Shown in pieces: positions 40,865 through 50,535 of a DNA stretch of 64,000 nt (positions are counted from its first letter, which is position 1; every line of letters begins with the position of its first letter). The stretch is from Acidovorax sp. RAC01 (lineage in GTDB: Bacteria; Pseudomonadota; Gammaproteobacteria; Burkholderiales; Burkholderiaceae_C). The stretch covers positions 1,141,501 through 1,205,500 of the forward strand of contig NZ_CP016447.1 of NCBI RefSeq assembly GCF_001714725.1, read 5' to 3'. Position numbers and translations under genes: made by a program. Under the pieces are notes generated by a model. The model saw only the letters and a list, made by a program, of their open reading frames with translations, was not told where the DNA came from and did no database searches.

Positions 40865-40944
40865 GAGAAGGGATCACCTCGCGTGGAAGGCGGGGGCCTG
40901 AGCGCGCTGGCGCCACAGCGCAACATCGCCGCGGGGCACGTCGC

Positions 40945-41667
40945 TCAGTAGCCGTGCTGCGCCCGGAACTCGCGCGCCTTACCAAAGTGCCCGTTGCCGA
41001 TGAAAGGCACGGGGGGGCGCAGCGCCGACAGCGGCGAGGGGTGGTTGGACATGAGCACCAGATGCCCGCGGTCGGCCGGGATGAGTGCGCGCTTGCCCTG
41101 GGCGTGTGCGCCCCACAGCATGAACACCACAGGGCGCGGGCCCTCGGCCACCTGGCGGATGACGGCGTCGGTGAGCTGCTCCCAGCCCTTGCCTGCGTGG
41201 CTGGCGGGCTGGCCTTCTTCCACCGTGAGGCCGGTGTTGAGCAGCAGCACACCGTTTCTGGCCCACTTCACCAGGCTGCCGCCGGGCTCCGGCCACGCGG
41301 GTGGCGGCGCGCCCAGATCGCGCTGGATTTCCTTGAAGATGTTGCGCAGCGAGGGCGGCAGCTGCACCCCGGGCGCGACGGAGAACGCCAGCCCCTCGGC
41401 CTGCCCACGGCCGTGGTACGGGTCCTGCCCCAGGATGACGACGCGCACGGCATCGGGCGGCGTGAGCTCCAGCGCGCGCAACGGCCGCGGCGGGAAGACG
41501 ACGGCCCCGGCATCGAGCCGCGATTGCAGGAACGCCAGCAGCCCCTGCCCCCGGGCGCTGGCAAAGAAGTCATCGACCAGCGGCTGCCAGCCCGGCGCCA
41601 CCGGCCAGTCGGCCGGGTGCGCGCTGGCAAGCTGGGTGGCGGCTCCTGAAGCTGGGTTTAGGGTCAA
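40945..41667 (-). CDS. ung: Uracil-DNA glycosylase
   Basis: Base-excision repair enzyme that removes uracil from DNA, 240 residues. The catalytic water-activating loop GQDPYHGRGQAEG and the C-terminal HPSPLSA loop are intact. The reading frame starts with TTG at 41667, as no in-frame ATG precedes the conserved region; the exact start is therefore uncertain by a few codons. A palindromic repeat separates it from trpC. Confidence 0.92.
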   Translation of the reverse strand: MTLNPASGAATQLASAHPADWPVAPGWQPLVDDFFASARGQGLLAFLQSRLDAGAVVFPPRPLRALELTPPDAVRVVILGQDPYHGRGQAEGLAFSVAPGVQLPPSLRNIFKEIQRDLGAPPPAWPEPGGSLVKWARNGVLLLNTGLTVEEGQPASHAGKGWEQLTDAVIRQVAEGPRPVVFMLWGAHAQGKRALIPADRGHLVLMSNHPSPLSALRPPVPFIGNGHFGKAREFRAQHGY

Positions 41668-41702
41668 AATGGTCTCTTGGGCTTGATTTTATTGACTTCG
41701 CA

Positions 41703-41719
41703 GCTATTATTTTAATAGC
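41703..41719. repeat. Short palindromic repeat between trpC and ung
   Basis: Perfect arms GCTATT and AATAGC around a 5-nt centre, within the gap between the trpC stop and the ung start. Same family as 6310 and 36631. Confidence 0.6.
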
Positions 41720-41736
41720 AATCAAGGGGCAGGGTA

Positions 41737-42540
41737 TCAGGCGAACAGCTGGGCCAGCGCCAGCCCCGGGTCGTCTGCCCGCATGAGGGCCTCGCCCACC
41801 AGAAAGGCATGCACACCGGCGTCGCGCATGGTCTTCACGTCCTGCGGCTTGAGGATGCCCGACTCGGTGACCAGCAGGCGGTCAGCCGGTACGTCCTTGA
41901 GCATGGAGAGTGTGGTGTCCAGCGTCACGTCAAACGTGCGCAGGTTGCGGTTGTTGATGCCGACCAGCGGGGTCTTGAGCCGGAGCGCCCGCTCCAGCTC
42001 GGGCCGGTCGTGCACCTCCACCAGCACGGCCATGTCAAGGCTGCGGGCAATGGCTTCAAAGTCGGCCATCTGCGCATCGTCCAGGCAGGCGGCAATCAGC
42101 AGGATGGCGTCGGCCCCCATCGCGCGCGATTCGTAGATCTGGTACGCATCGACCATGAAGTCCTTGCGCAGCACAGGCAGCAAGGTGCTGGCCCGCGCCT
42201 GCTTGAGGTAGTCGGGCTGGCCCTGGAAGAACTGCCGGTCGGTCAGCACCGACAGGCAGGCCGCGCTGACCTTGCCATCGCCTTCCATGTAGCTTTGCGC
42301 AATGTCGGCGGGCTCGAAGTCGGCGCGCAGCACACCCTTGCTGGGGCTGGCCTTCTTGATCTCGGCAATCACCGCCGCCTGGCCCTTGGCAATCTTGGCG
42401 CGCAAGGCGCCTTCAAAGTCGCGCGTGATCACACGGCTTTCAGCATCGGCACGCATGGCGGGCAGGGACAGGCGCTTTTGCGCGGCGGCCACTTCTTCGT
42501 GCTTGACGGCGACGATTTTGTTGAGGATGTCACTGCTCAT
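41737..42540 (-). CDS. trpC: Indole-3-glycerol phosphate synthase
   Basis: TIM-barrel enzyme that closes the indole ring in tryptophan synthesis, 267 residues. It has the phosphate- and substrate-binding segments [31 protein letters not shown] and VTESGI. The ATG at 42540 is preferred; the start overlaps the small membrane-protein gene by 11 nt. Last gene of the trp operon seen here. Confidence 0.95.
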   Translation of the reverse strand: MSSDILNKIVAVKHEEVAAAQKRLSLPAMRADAESRVITRDFEGALRAKIAKGQAAVIAEIKKASPSKGVLRADFEPADIAQSYMEGDGKVSAACLSVLTDRQFFQGQPDYLKQARASTLLPVLRKDFMVDAYQIYESRAMGADAILLIAACLDDAQMADFEAIARSLDMAVLVEVHDRPELERALRLKTPLVGINNRNLRTFDVTLDTTLSMLKDVPADRLLVTESGILKPQDVKTMRDAGVHAFLVGEALMRADDPGLALAQLFA

Positions 42541-42682
42541 GGGAGGCTGCCTTGTCGGTTGCATCGGGCGCCGGGGCGCCCTGTTTCAGGATTTTGGTGA
42601 AGACGCGGTGCATGGCGAACCCGACCACGATGAACAGGGCCGAAATGCCCAGTGCAATCCAGGTGCCGGGGTCGCGCCACAT
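42530..42682 (-). CDS. Small single-helix membrane protein in the trp operon
   Basis: A 50-residue protein with one membrane segment ([20 protein letters not shown], residues about 6-25) followed by a basic then acidic tail. The ATG at 42682 is 7 nt downstream of trpD and the stop overlaps trpC, so it is part of the operon. No function is recognised; it could help anchor or regulate, or be a translated linker. Confidence 0.6.
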   Translation of the reverse strand: MWRDPGTWIALGISALFIVVGFAMHRVFTKILKQGAPAPDATDKAASHEQ

Positions 42683-42689
42683 GGCTGCA

Positions 42690-43721
42690 TCAGCTCGCCA
42701 GTGCGTGCGTGCGCGTGACCAGCTGCTCCAGCTTGGCGAGCGCGGCGCCGGATGCAATCGCGGCACGCGCCTTGGCAATGCCGTCCGGAATCGAATCGAC
42801 CACATTGGCCGCATACAGCGCCACGCCGGCGTTCAGGCACACGATGTCCTGCGCCGCACCCGGCTCGCCCTTGAGCACGCCAATCAGCATCTCCCGCGAT
42901 TGCTCGGGTGTTTCGACCTTGAGCGCGCGGTTGCTCGCCATGGGCAGGCCGAAGTCTTCGGGGTGGATTTCGTATTCGGTGATCTGGCCGTTTTTCAGCT
43001 CGCCCACCAGGGTGGCGGCGCCCAGGCTCACTTCGTCCATGCCGTCACGGCCATACACCACCAGCGCGTGCTCGGCGCCCAGGCGCTGCAGTGCGCGCAC
43101 CTGGATGCCCACGAGGTCGGGGTGGAACACGCCCATCAGGATGTTGGGCGCACCGGCCGGGTTGGTGAGCGGGCCCAGGATGTTGAAGATGGTGCGCACA
43201 CCCAGCTCCTTGCGCACCGGGGCCACGTTTTTCATGGCGGGGTGGTGGTTGGGCGCGAACATGAAGCCGATGCCCACCTCGGCAATGCACTGGGCGATGG
43301 CCTCGGGCTTGAGGTTGATGTGGATGCCCAGGGCCTCCATCACATCAGCGCTGCCGCTTTTGCTCGACACACCGCGCCCGCCATGCTTGCTGACCTTGGC
43401 GCCCGCTGCGGCGGCCACGAACATCGAGCAGGTGGAGATGTTGAAGGTGTTGGCACCGTCGCCGCCCGTACCCACGATGTCCACCAGGTGCTTGCTGTCG
43501 GGCACATGCACCTTGGTGCTGAACTCGCGCATCACCTGGGCTGCCGCCGTGATCTCGCCAATGGTTTCCTTCTTCACGCGCAAGCCGGTGACGATGGCCG
43601 CCGTCATCACGGGCGAAAGCTCGCCCTGCATGATGAGGCGCATCAGGTGCAGCATCTCGTCGTGGAAGATTTCGCGGTGCTCGATGGTGCGCTGCAGCGC
43701 TTCCTGGGCGGTGATGGGCAT
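42690..43721 (-). CDS. trpD: Anthranilate phosphoribosyltransferase
   Basis: Transfers phosphoribose from PRPP to anthranilate, 343 residues. The PRPP-binding glycine loop [14 protein letters not shown] and the following [12 protein letters not shown] segment are clear. ATG 43721 has an AGGAG ribosome site; the longer frame upstream is a shadow of lysE. Located downstream of lysE, within the trp operon. Confidence 0.95.
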   Translation of the reverse strand: MPITAQEALQRTIEHREIFHDEMLHLMRLIMQGELSPVMTAAIVTGLRVKKETIGEITAAAQVMREFSTKVHVPDSKHLVDIVGTGGDGANTFNISTCSMFVAAAAGAKVSKHGGRGVSSKSGSADVMEALGIHINLKPEAIAQCIAEVGIGFMFAPNHHPAMKNVAPVRKELGVRTIFNILGPLTNPAGAPNILMGVFHPDLVGIQVRALQRLGAEHALVVYGRDGMDEVSLGAATLVGELKNGQITEYEIHPEDFGLPMASNRALKVETPEQSREMLIGVLKGEPGAAQDIVCLNAGVALYAANVVDSIPDGIAKARAAIASGAALAKLEQLVTRTHALAS

Positions 43722-43741
43722 GGAAACAGTCTCCTGAATAT

Positions 43742-44410
43742 TTAAGCGGAAGGCTGGTCTGTGAGGGCCAGCTTGAGCCCGAAGCCGATGAACATGGCGC
43801 CGGCCACGCGGTCCAGCCAGTGCATGCCGCGCTGGATGGCCGTGGCGCGCCGTGCCATCCAAGAGGCCGCCAGCGCCCAGCCCACATTCACGGGAATGGC
43901 GTTGAGGTTGAACAGCACGCCCAGCAGCACAAAGGCCAGCGCCTTGTTGTCCGCACCAGGCGCGATGAACTGCGGCACAAAGGCCAGAAAAAAGATGGCG
44001 ACCTTGGGGTTGAGCACATTGGTCCAGAAGCCCCCCAGGAACACCTTGCGAAGCGGCGTGTGCGACGCAGGGGCCGCCTGCGCAGCCACCAGCGCTGCAG
44101 GGTTGCCCCCATCGGCGCCGGGCCTGGACAACAGCATGCGCACGCCCATCCACATCAGGTACGCCGCGCCGATCCACTTGAGCACGGTGAACGCCGTGGC
44201 CGAGGTGGCCAGCAGCGCACCCACGCCCACCGCCGCCGCAAAGATGTGCACAAAACACCCGGCCGTGATGCCCAGCCCCGCCACGATACCCGCGCGGGTG
44301 CCTGAGCGCAGCGCGTTGGTCACGATGTAGAGCACATCGGGCCCGGGCGTGAGGTTGAGCAGCCAGCCTGCGGCGATGAACATCACCAGCTGGTGGCTGT
44401 CGATCATCAT
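43742..44410 (-). CDS. LysE/RhtB-family amino acid exporter
   Basis: Integral membrane exporter of 222 residues with about six helices and the N-terminal [15 protein letters not shown] motif of the family. The start overlaps the trpG stop (ATGA), so it is co-translated with tryptophan genes. Export of an aromatic amino acid or a related intermediate is an attractive guess, but the substrate is unknown. Confidence 0.87.
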   Translation of the reverse strand: MMIDSHQLVMFIAAGWLLNLTPGPDVLYIVTNALRSGTRAGIVAGLGITAGCFVHIFAAAVGVGALLATSATAFTVLKWIGAAYLMWMGVRMLLSRPGADGGNPAALVAAQAAPASHTPLRKVFLGGFWTNVLNPKVAIFFLAFVPQFIAPGADNKALAFVLLGVLFNLNAIPVNVGWALAASWMARRATAIQRGMHWLDRVAGAMFIGFGLKLALTDQPSA

Positions 44411-44994
44411 GCGCGCTGCTCCAGAAAGTTCTTCAGCATGGCATGGCCGTGCTCGGTGAGGATGCTCTCGGGGTGGAACTGCACGCCTTCGATCGGCAAT
44501 GTCTTGTGGCGCACGCCCATGATTTCGCCGTCCTCAGTCCACGCCGTGACTTCCAGCACGTCGGGGCAGGTGGCGCGCTCGATGGCGAGCGAGTGGTAGC
44601 GGTTGACGGTGAATTGCTCGGGCAGGCCTGCAAACACGCCCTTTTGCGTGGTGGTGATGACGCTGGTCTTGCCGTGCATCAGCTCCTGCGCGCGGATGAT
44701 GTTGCCGCCAAAGGCCGCACCAATGCTCTGGTGGCCCAGGCACACGCCCAGAATGGGGAGCTTGCCCGCAAAGTGCTGGATCGCTGCCACCGAGATACCG
44801 GCCTCTGCAGGTGAACAAGGGCCGGGCGAGATGACCAGGCGGTCGAGCGCACCGGCATTCAGGCGTGCTTCGATCTCGGCCACGGTGATCTCGTCGTTGC
44901 GAAACACCTCGACCTCGGCACCCAGTTCACCAAAGTACTGGACGATGTTGTAGGTGAAGCTGTCGTAGTTGTCGACCATCAAGAGTTTTGTCAT
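44407..44994 (-). CDS. trpG: Anthranilate synthase component II, glutamine amidotransferase
   Basis: Class I amidotransferase that supplies ammonia to TrpE, 195 residues. The catalytic cysteine is in [13 protein letters not shown] and the histidine-glutamate pair in QFHPESILT. It overlaps the chorismate mutase gene upstream and lysE downstream by 4 nt each. Confidence 0.95.
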   Translation of the reverse strand: MTKLLMVDNYDSFTYNIVQYFGELGAEVEVFRNDEITVAEIEARLNAGALDRLVISPGPCSPAEAGISVAAIQHFAGKLPILGVCLGHQSIGAAFGGNIIRAQELMHGKTSVITTTQKGVFAGLPEQFTVNRYHSLAIERATCPDVLEVTAWTEDGEIMGVRHKTLPIEGVQFHPESILTEHGHAMLKNFLEQRA

Positions 44995-45326
44995 GCGGCG
45001 CTCCCGGCAGTGGCGGGCTCGCGCAGGCGGGCGAACTCGCGGTGTTCATAGGCAATGCAGGCTTCCATGAGGCTGCGGTAGATGGCTTCCATCACGTCGG
45101 CGTCACCGCCCTCGGTCGCTGCGCGCTCCCGCACGCGGGCCACGATGGCTTCGATGCGTGCTTCGTCGCGCACCTGTTCCACACCTTGCTTGATCCGGGC
45201 CGCCTGGGTCATGTAGCCCACGCGCTCTACCAGCAGCGGTACGAGCACGTCGTCGAGTGCGTCCACCTCACGGCGCACGTCCTGCATCGTGGCGCAGTGT
45301 TTGGTTCGGGAAATGGCGCGGGTCAT
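44991..45326 (-). CDS. AroQ-type chorismate mutase within the trp operon
   Basis: Helical chorismate mutase domain of 111 residues resembling PchB and AroQ: conserved arginines in [11 protein letters not shown] and LVERVGYM, and the lysine in QAARIKQG. At the position of the usual C-terminal glutamine there appears to be a glutamate (IAYEH). It converts chorismate to prephenate (or acts as a lyase, as PchB does). Lying between trpE and trpG with ATGA overlaps, it couples the phenylalanine/tyrosine branch to tryptophan gene expression. Confidence 0.82.
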   Translation of the reverse strand: MTRAISRTKHCATMQDVRREVDALDDVLVPLLVERVGYMTQAARIKQGVEQVRDEARIEAIVARVRERAATEGGDADVMEAIYRSLMEACIAYEHREFARLREPATAGSAA

Positions 45327-46822
45327 TCCAGCCCCTCCTCGACCAGTTCGGCCGCACGCAGCAGCGCGCGCGCCTTGTGCTCGGTCTCTTTCCATTCCAG
45401 CTCGGGCACCGAATCTGCCACCACGCCAGCAGCGGCCTGCACATAGAGCGTGCCGTTCTTGATGATGCCGGTGCGGATTGCAATGGCCACGTCCATGTCG
45501 CCCGCGTAGCTGAGATACCCGCAGGCGCCGCCGTACAGGCCGCGCTTGGTGGGTTCGAGCTGGTCGATGAGTTCCATGGCGTGCACCTTGGGCGCGCCGG
45601 TGAGCGTGCCGGCGGGGAAGGTGGCCTTGAGCACGTCCATGCTGGTCATGCCGTCGTGCAGGATGCCTTCGACATTGCTCACGATGTGCATCACGTGGCT
45701 GTAGCGCTCCACCACAAAGGCCTCGGTCACCTTGACGCTGCCTGTTTTGGCGATACGGCCGATGTCGTTGCGGGCCAGGTCGATCAGCATCACGTGCTCG
45801 GCGCGCTCCTTGGGGTCGTTGATGAGTTCGACCTCGGCCGCCTTGTCCTTTTCGGGCGTGGCGCCGCGCGGGCGGGTGCCGGCCAGGGGGCGGATGGTGA
45901 CCTTGGTGCCCTCGTCCGTCTTTTCCTGGCGCACCAGGATTTCGGGGCTGGCGCCCACCACATGGAAGTCGCCAAAGTCGTAGAAGTACATGTACGGCGA
46001 TGGATTCAGCGAACGCAGCGCGCGGTACAGCGACAGGGGCGACTCGGTGTAGCGCTTGTGGATGCGCTGGCCTACCTGCACCTGCATGAAGTCACCGGCG
46101 GCGATGAGCTCCTTGGCACGGTGCACGGCGGCCAGGTAGTCGGCCTTGGCAAAGTCGCGCTGGGCGGGGTGGCTTTCGGTGGCCTTGACCACCGGGGCGC
46201 TCACCGAGTACTTGAGCTGTTCCTTGAGGTCGCGCAGCCGCTTCTTGCCCTTGGCGTAGGCCTCGGGCTGTGCCGGGTCGGCGTAGACAATGAGGTAGAG
46301 CTTGCCCGAAAGGTTGTCGATGACGGCCAGTTCCTCGCACTGCAGCAGCAGGATGTCGGGGCAGCCCAGAGTGTCGGGCGGGCAAGTGGCCTCCAGCTTC
46401 TTTTCGATGTAGCGCACCGCGTCGTAGCCGAAGTAGCCGGCCAGACCACCGCAAAAGCGCGGCAGGCCGGGGCGCAGGGCCACCTTGAAGCGCTTCTGGT
46501 ACGCCTCGATGAAGTCAAGCGGGTTGCCTTGGGCGGTCTCCACCACCTGGCCGTCGGTCACGACCTCGGTGCGCGCCGCAGCACCAAAGCCGCTGGCGCG
46601 CAGCAGCGTGCGCGCAGGCAGGCCAATGAAGCTGTAGCGCCCGAAGCGCTCGCCGCCCACCACGGATTCAAGCAGAAAGCTGTGCTTGCCGCCGTCCTTG
46701 GTGTGCGCCAGCTTCAGGTAGAGCGAGAGCGGGGTTTCCAGGTCCGCAAAGGCCTCGGCCATGAGCGGAATGCGGTTGTAGCCTTCGCTGGCCAGGCTTT
46801 TGAATTCAAGTTCTGTGATCAC
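45323..46822 (-). CDS. trpE: Anthranilate synthase component I
   Basis: Chorismate-binding subunit that makes anthranilate with TrpG, 499 residues. The tryptophan feedback motif LLES is present in FLLESVVGGERFG, and the catalytic C-terminal half carries VNPSP-like SLNPSPYMYF and LAGTRPRG. The start is GTG at 46822, 28 residues before LES. First gene of the leftward operon trpE-mutase-trpG-lysE-trpD-trpC. No leader peptide with tandem Trp codons was found. Confidence 0.95.
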   Translation of the reverse strand: MITELEFKSLASEGYNRIPLMAEAFADLETPLSLYLKLAHTKDGGKHSFLLESVVGGERFGRYSFIGLPARTLLRASGFGAAARTEVVTDGQVVETAQGNPLDFIEAYQKRFKVALRPGLPRFCGGLAGYFGYDAVRYIEKKLEATCPPDTLGCPDILLLQCEELAVIDNLSGKLYLIVYADPAQPEAYAKGKKRLRDLKEQLKYSVSAPVVKATESHPAQRDFAKADYLAAVHRAKELIAAGDFMQVQVGQRIHKRYTESPLSLYRALRSLNPSPYMYFYDFGDFHVVGASPEILVRQEKTDEGTKVTIRPLAGTRPRGATPEKDKAAEVELINDPKERAEHVMLIDLARNDIGRIAKTGSVKVTEAFVVERYSHVMHIVSNVEGILHDGMTSMDVLKATFPAGTLTGAPKVHAMELIDQLEPTKRGLYGGACGYLSYAGDMDVAIAIRTGIIKNGTLYVQAAAGVVADSVPELEWKETEHKARALLRAAELVEEGLE

Positions 46823-47278
46823 GGGGAGGGCTCCCAGCTGTGGCAGCGCGTGTCCCTGTCAATGAAAAAGGGGCGCTGCGGTCCATTCGGTCGGCCTCAC
46901 CGCATCGGGGTGGAGGCCACGGGTGCACGCTGGGGCGGCTGCCCAGGTGCCATCAGGCGTTCAAAGCGACAGGCCGACGCCAGGGCCAAGCTCCCCGGTC
47001 GCTGCAACCTGTGATGAACACGTAGTGAATGAACATGGGGGCAAAGTGTAGCAAAGCTTGCCCGGGGGCTGGCGCTCTGCAGGCCGTGCAGGCCACCCGG
47101 CACGGCGCAGGTCACAAACAGCCCCCCGGAGCCGTTGACCAGCGCCTTGCCAGCACCGGACGCCTCCCATCCCGGACCGCCCGTAGGGACAAAACCCTCG
47201 AAAACCCTGTTGCGAGCGGACCGGGTTGAGTTAACAATCAGAAACGCACGACCGTTCTTTTTTATCAGGAGTCCTCCC
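46823..47278. other. Non-coding gap between trpE and the chalcone-isomerase-like gene
   Basis: A 456-bp divergent control region without a supported gene. A long-loop stem (CAGCGC at 46844-46849, GCGCTG at 46873-46878) lies 25 nt before trpE but is not followed by a T-run in the transcribed direction. No run of Trp codons for an attenuator leader was seen on the minus strand. It must hold both promoters. Confidence 0.5.
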
Positions 47279-47866
47279 ATGAACCTCATCCACCGATGCG
47301 TCTTGCTGGCCGGTGCCTGCCTGCTGGCCACCGGGGCCTTGGCGCAACCCATGACCGTGGCGGATGTGAAATACGCCGAAACCCTGCAGGTGGCCGACGC
47401 GAGCTTGCAGCTCAATGGCGCCGGCGTGCGCTACAAGGCCGTGTTCAAGGTGTATACCGCCGGCCTGTACCTGGAGAAAAAAGCCGCTACCACCGCGGAG
47501 GTGATGGCGCTCAAGGGGCCCAAGCGCATCAGCATCACCATGCTGCGCGAGATCGACTCCACCGAGCTGGGCAAGCTGTTTTCCCGTGGCATGGAAGACA
47601 ACATGGACCGCGCAGCGTTCTCAAAACTGATTCCCGGCGTGCTGCGCATGAGCCAGGTGTTCTCGGACCACAAGAAGCTGGCCGCCGGCGACCAGTTCAT
47701 GATCGACTGGGTGCCGGGCACCGGCACCATCATCACCGTCAAGGGCAAACAGCAGGGCGAGCCCTTCAAGGAGCCCGAGTTCTTCAATGCCCTGCTGGGC
47801 ATCTGGCTGGGCAACGCGCCGGCCGACTGGAAGCTCAAGGACGCCATGCTGGGCAAGCCGGCCTGA
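47279..47866 (+). CDS. Secreted chalcone isomerase-like protein
   Basis: A 195-residue protein with a Sec signal peptide (residues 1-22, ending near GALA) and the chalcone-isomerase-like fold pattern of bacterial homologues: YKAVFKVYTAGLYLEKK, EIDSTELGKLFSRG and the glycine-containing C-terminal NALLGIWLG. Bacterial members are not known to act on flavonoids; the function is unknown, perhaps binding a small lipid-like ligand in the periplasm. The ATG has a strong AGGAG site. It stands alone between trpE and the MCP. Confidence 0.8.
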   Translation: MNLIHRCVLLAGACLLATGALAQPMTVADVKYAETLQVADASLQLNGAGVRYKAVFKVYTAGLYLEKKAATTAEVMALKGPKRISITMLREIDSTELGKLFSRGMEDNMDRAAFSKLIPGVLRMSQVFSDHKKLAAGDQFMIDWVPGTGTIITVKGKQQGEPFKEPEFFNALLGIWLGNAPADWKLKDAMLGKPA

Positions 47867-48089
47867 GCGCTGCCCAGCCCGCGACCGTGCCCAGCGACCA
47901 GCCCCGGGCACTGCTGTCGCCCCACGGACAGCCTGCGGCATCTGCCCACCCTAAGCTTCTGACAAGGCACTGCGCCCGCACCGCCGCCCAGTTGCCACGG
48001 CATTGAATGCGTTACCCGCGCAGCCAAGCGAGCCGTCTGCTCCCTTGTTTTTGTAACCGCTTCCCAGACCGCTTTCCGCGCTTTTCACC

Positions 48090-49736
48090 ATGCATATCAG
48101 CCGTCTTTCCGTAGGCCTGCGCCTCGGCATCTCGTTCGTCCTCATCCTTCTCATCACGGTGCTGATTGCGGCCACCGGCATCTGGCGCATCGGCGGCCTG
48201 CAGGCGGCCAGCGAGCGCGTGGCCACACAGGAGATCGAGCAGCAGACGCTGGTGGAAGACTGGGCCTCGGACATCCGCCTGAACTGGGTGCGCACCGAGG
48301 CGTTCCTCAAGGCCATCGACCCGGCCTACATGGAAAAGCTCACGACCGACACGCAGGCCACTGCCAAGAAGACGCAGGAAAAAGTGCGCCGCATCGAGGC
48401 CCTGGTACAAAGTGACAAGGGCCGCAGCCAGCTGGCCACCATCGCGCAGGCCAGCAAGGCCTACGACGACAAGGTGGCCGAGATCCGCGAACTGCACCGG
48501 GGCGGCGAGCCCAATGTGCCGACCATGGTGGACAAGGATCTGCGCCCCCTGGCCGACCAGTACCTGCAGTCGCTGGATGTGCTGCGGGGCACTATGGCCG
48601 CGCAGCTGGCCCAGGGCCAGCAGGAGGCCTCGTCCCTGGCAAAGGCCAGCCGGATGCTACTGGCCATCGCGACGCTGGTGGCGGTGGCGCTGGGCGCGCT
48701 GCTGGCGTGGATGGTGACGCGCTCCATCGTGCAGCCGGTGCTGCAGGGCAAGCAGGCTGCAGAACGCATTGCCGACGGTGACCTGACCCACCCGATTGCG
48801 GCGCAGGGCACCGACGAGGCCGCCCAGTTGCTGCAGGCCCTGGCCGCCATGCAGCAGCGGCTTGCCACCATCGTGGGCAACGTGCGCCAGGGCGCCGAAG
48901 GCGTGGCCGCCGCCAGCGCCGAGATCGCCTCGGGCAACAACGACCTGTCGGCCCGCACCGAGCAGCAGGCCGGCGCGCTGGAAGAGACCGCCGCCTCGAT
49001 GGAGGAGCTGGGCTCCACCGTGCGCCTGAACGCCGACAACGCGCGCACAGCCAACCAGCTGGCGATGGCGGCATCCAGCGTGGCGGTTCAGGGCGGCGAT
49101 GTGGTGGCCGAAGTGGTCGAGACCATGAAGGGCATCAACGCCAGCAGCAACAAGATCGCCGACATCATCAGCGTCATTGATGGCATTGCTTTCCAGACCA
49201 ACATCCTGGCGCTGAACGCCGCCGTGGAGGCTGCGCGGGCCGGCGAGCAGGGCCGCGGCTTTGCCGTGGTGGCCAGCGAGGTGCGCAGCCTGGCCGGGCG
49301 CAGCGCCGAAGCGGCCAAGGAGATCAAGAGCCTGATCATGGCCAGCGTGGAGCGTGTGGAAAAAGGCACGCTGCTGGTGGACAAGGCCGGCGTCACAATG
49401 AGCGAGGTGGTGGGCTCCATCCGCCGCGTGACGGAGATCATGGGCGAGATCAGCGCCGCCAGCGGCGAGCAGAGCCAGGGCGTGGCGCAGGTGGCCGAGG
49501 CCATCACCCACATGGACCAGACCACACAGCAGAACGCCGCCCTGGTGGAGCAAAGCGCCGCTGCCGCCGACAGCCTGAAATCGCAGGCCGCGCAGCTCGT
49601 GGAGGCCGTGGCGGTGTTTCGCCTGGCTGCGGGCAGCGATGCCATGGCCGGCGCCACTGCCTCGGCCCATGGCACGCCCTCGCTGGGCCGTACCCGCAGC
49701 GGCAGCGCCGGTGCGCCCCGCCTACTGGCGCGGTAA
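48090..49736 (+). CDS. Methyl-accepting chemotaxis protein
   Basis: Chemoreceptor of 548 residues: membrane helix about 11-31, periplasmic four-helix ligand domain, second helix about 189-211, HAMP domain, then a cytoplasmic signalling hairpin with the tip [20 protein letters not shown] around residue 370. The C-terminal tail is basic (GAPRLLAR) and lacks the NWETF pentapeptide for CheR docking. It converges on gph with a 15-nt overlap. Ligand unknown. Confidence 0.93.
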   Translation: MHISRLSVGLRLGISFVLILLITVLIAATGIWRIGGLQAASERVATQEIEQQTLVEDWASDIRLNWVRTEAFLKAIDPAYMEKLTTDTQATAKKTQEKVRRIEALVQSDKGRSQLATIAQASKAYDDKVAEIRELHRGGEPNVPTMVDKDLRPLADQYLQSLDVLRGTMAAQLAQGQQEASSLAKASRMLLAIATLVAVALGALLAWMVTRSIVQPVLQGKQAAERIADGDLTHPIAAQGTDEAAQLLQALAAMQQRLATIVGNVRQGAEGVAAASAEIASGNNDLSARTEQQAGALEETAASMEELGSTVRLNADNARTANQLAMAASSVAVQGGDVVAEVVETMKGINASSNKIADIISVIDGIAFQTNILALNAAVEAARAGEQGRGFAVVASEVRSLAGRSAEAAKEIKSLIMASVERVEKGTLLVDKAGVTMSEVVGSIRRVTEIMGEISAASGEQSQGVAQVAEAITHMDQTTQQNAALVEQSAAAADSLKSQAAQLVEAVAVFRLAAGSDAMAGATASAHGTPSLGRTRSGSAGAPRLLAR

Positions 49737-50441
49737 CCCCGCCAGCTCTGCCAGCGAGTCGACGAAGCCGTCGGCATCGACCCCGCGCACCGGCTGGCCG
49801 TGGTTGTAGCCGTAGGTGACCAGCACCACGGGGCAGCCGGCGGCCCGCGCGGCCTGGGCGTCGTTGCTGGAATCGCCCAGCATCAGCGTGCGCGCAGGCG
49901 CCGTGCCCAGCGCCTCGCAGGTCCGCACCAACGGCAGCGGATCGGGCTTCTTGCGCTCGAAGCTGTCGCCACCGAAGACTTTGCCGAAATAGCCCTCAAG
50001 CCCCTTGGCCTGCAACAGCGGCACCGCGAACGCCACGGGCTTGTTGGTCAGACAGGCCAGCGGCAGGCCAGCGCCCCGCAGGGCTTCCAGCCCCTGCACC
50101 ACCCCGGGGTACACCGCCGAGCAGCTGCCATTGATGTCCAGGTAGTGGCGCTGGTAGCTGGCCCACGCGGCCGGGAACAACGCTTCTGTTTTGATAGCAA
50201 CATGGGCAAAAGAAATCTGCCCTAGCACGTGATTGAGCACAGATCTGATCAGGTGCTCGGACCCTTTGCCGACCATGCGCTCGATCTCTGCCGCGGCAAT
50301 GGCGGGCAAGGCCAGCTCGCTGAGCATGCGGTTGAGCGCTGCGCTGAAATCGCCCATGGTGTCGGCCATGGTGCCATCAAGGTCCACGATGACGGCATCC
50401 ACGCGGGCCAGGAGGGAGGTCAGTTCGGCGGATGTGGTCAT
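49722..50441 (-). CDS. gph: Phosphoglycolate phosphatase
   Basis: HAD-family phosphatase that removes 2-phosphoglycolate formed in DNA repair and photorespiration-like reactions, 239 residues. Motif I is [10 protein letters not shown], motif III region KKPDPLPL, motif IV GDSSND. In many betaproteobacteria gph lies between rpe and trpE; here the rpe side is separated by 7 kb. Residues 70-85 come from an AT-rich patch that includes an 11-mer of the dispersed repeat, perhaps an in-frame insertion. Confidence 0.93.
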   Translation of the reverse strand: MTTSAELTSLLARVDAVIVDLDGTMADTMGDFSAALNRMLSELALPAIAAAEIERMVGKGSEHLIRSVLNHVLGQISFAHVAIKTEALFPAAWASYQRHYLDINGSCSAVYPGVVQGLEALRGAGLPLACLTNKPVAFAVPLLQAKGLEGYFGKVFGGDSFERKKPDPLPLVRTCEALGTAPARTLMLGDSSNDAQAARAAGCPVVLVTYGYNHGQPVRGVDADGFVDSLAELAGLPRQ

Positions 50442-50535
50442 GTCAGGGCTCGCAGCGGCTGGATGAAAAAGGCGACCGAGTGTAAGTGCGCCCGCGCGCC
50501 CGCCAGCCAGCCCGGACCCGATGAGTGCGATGCCG

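Noticed and set aside
46823..47100. Possible trp attenuator leader
   Set aside because: No short frame with tandem Trp codons on the minus strand, and the nearest stem is not followed by a T-run.
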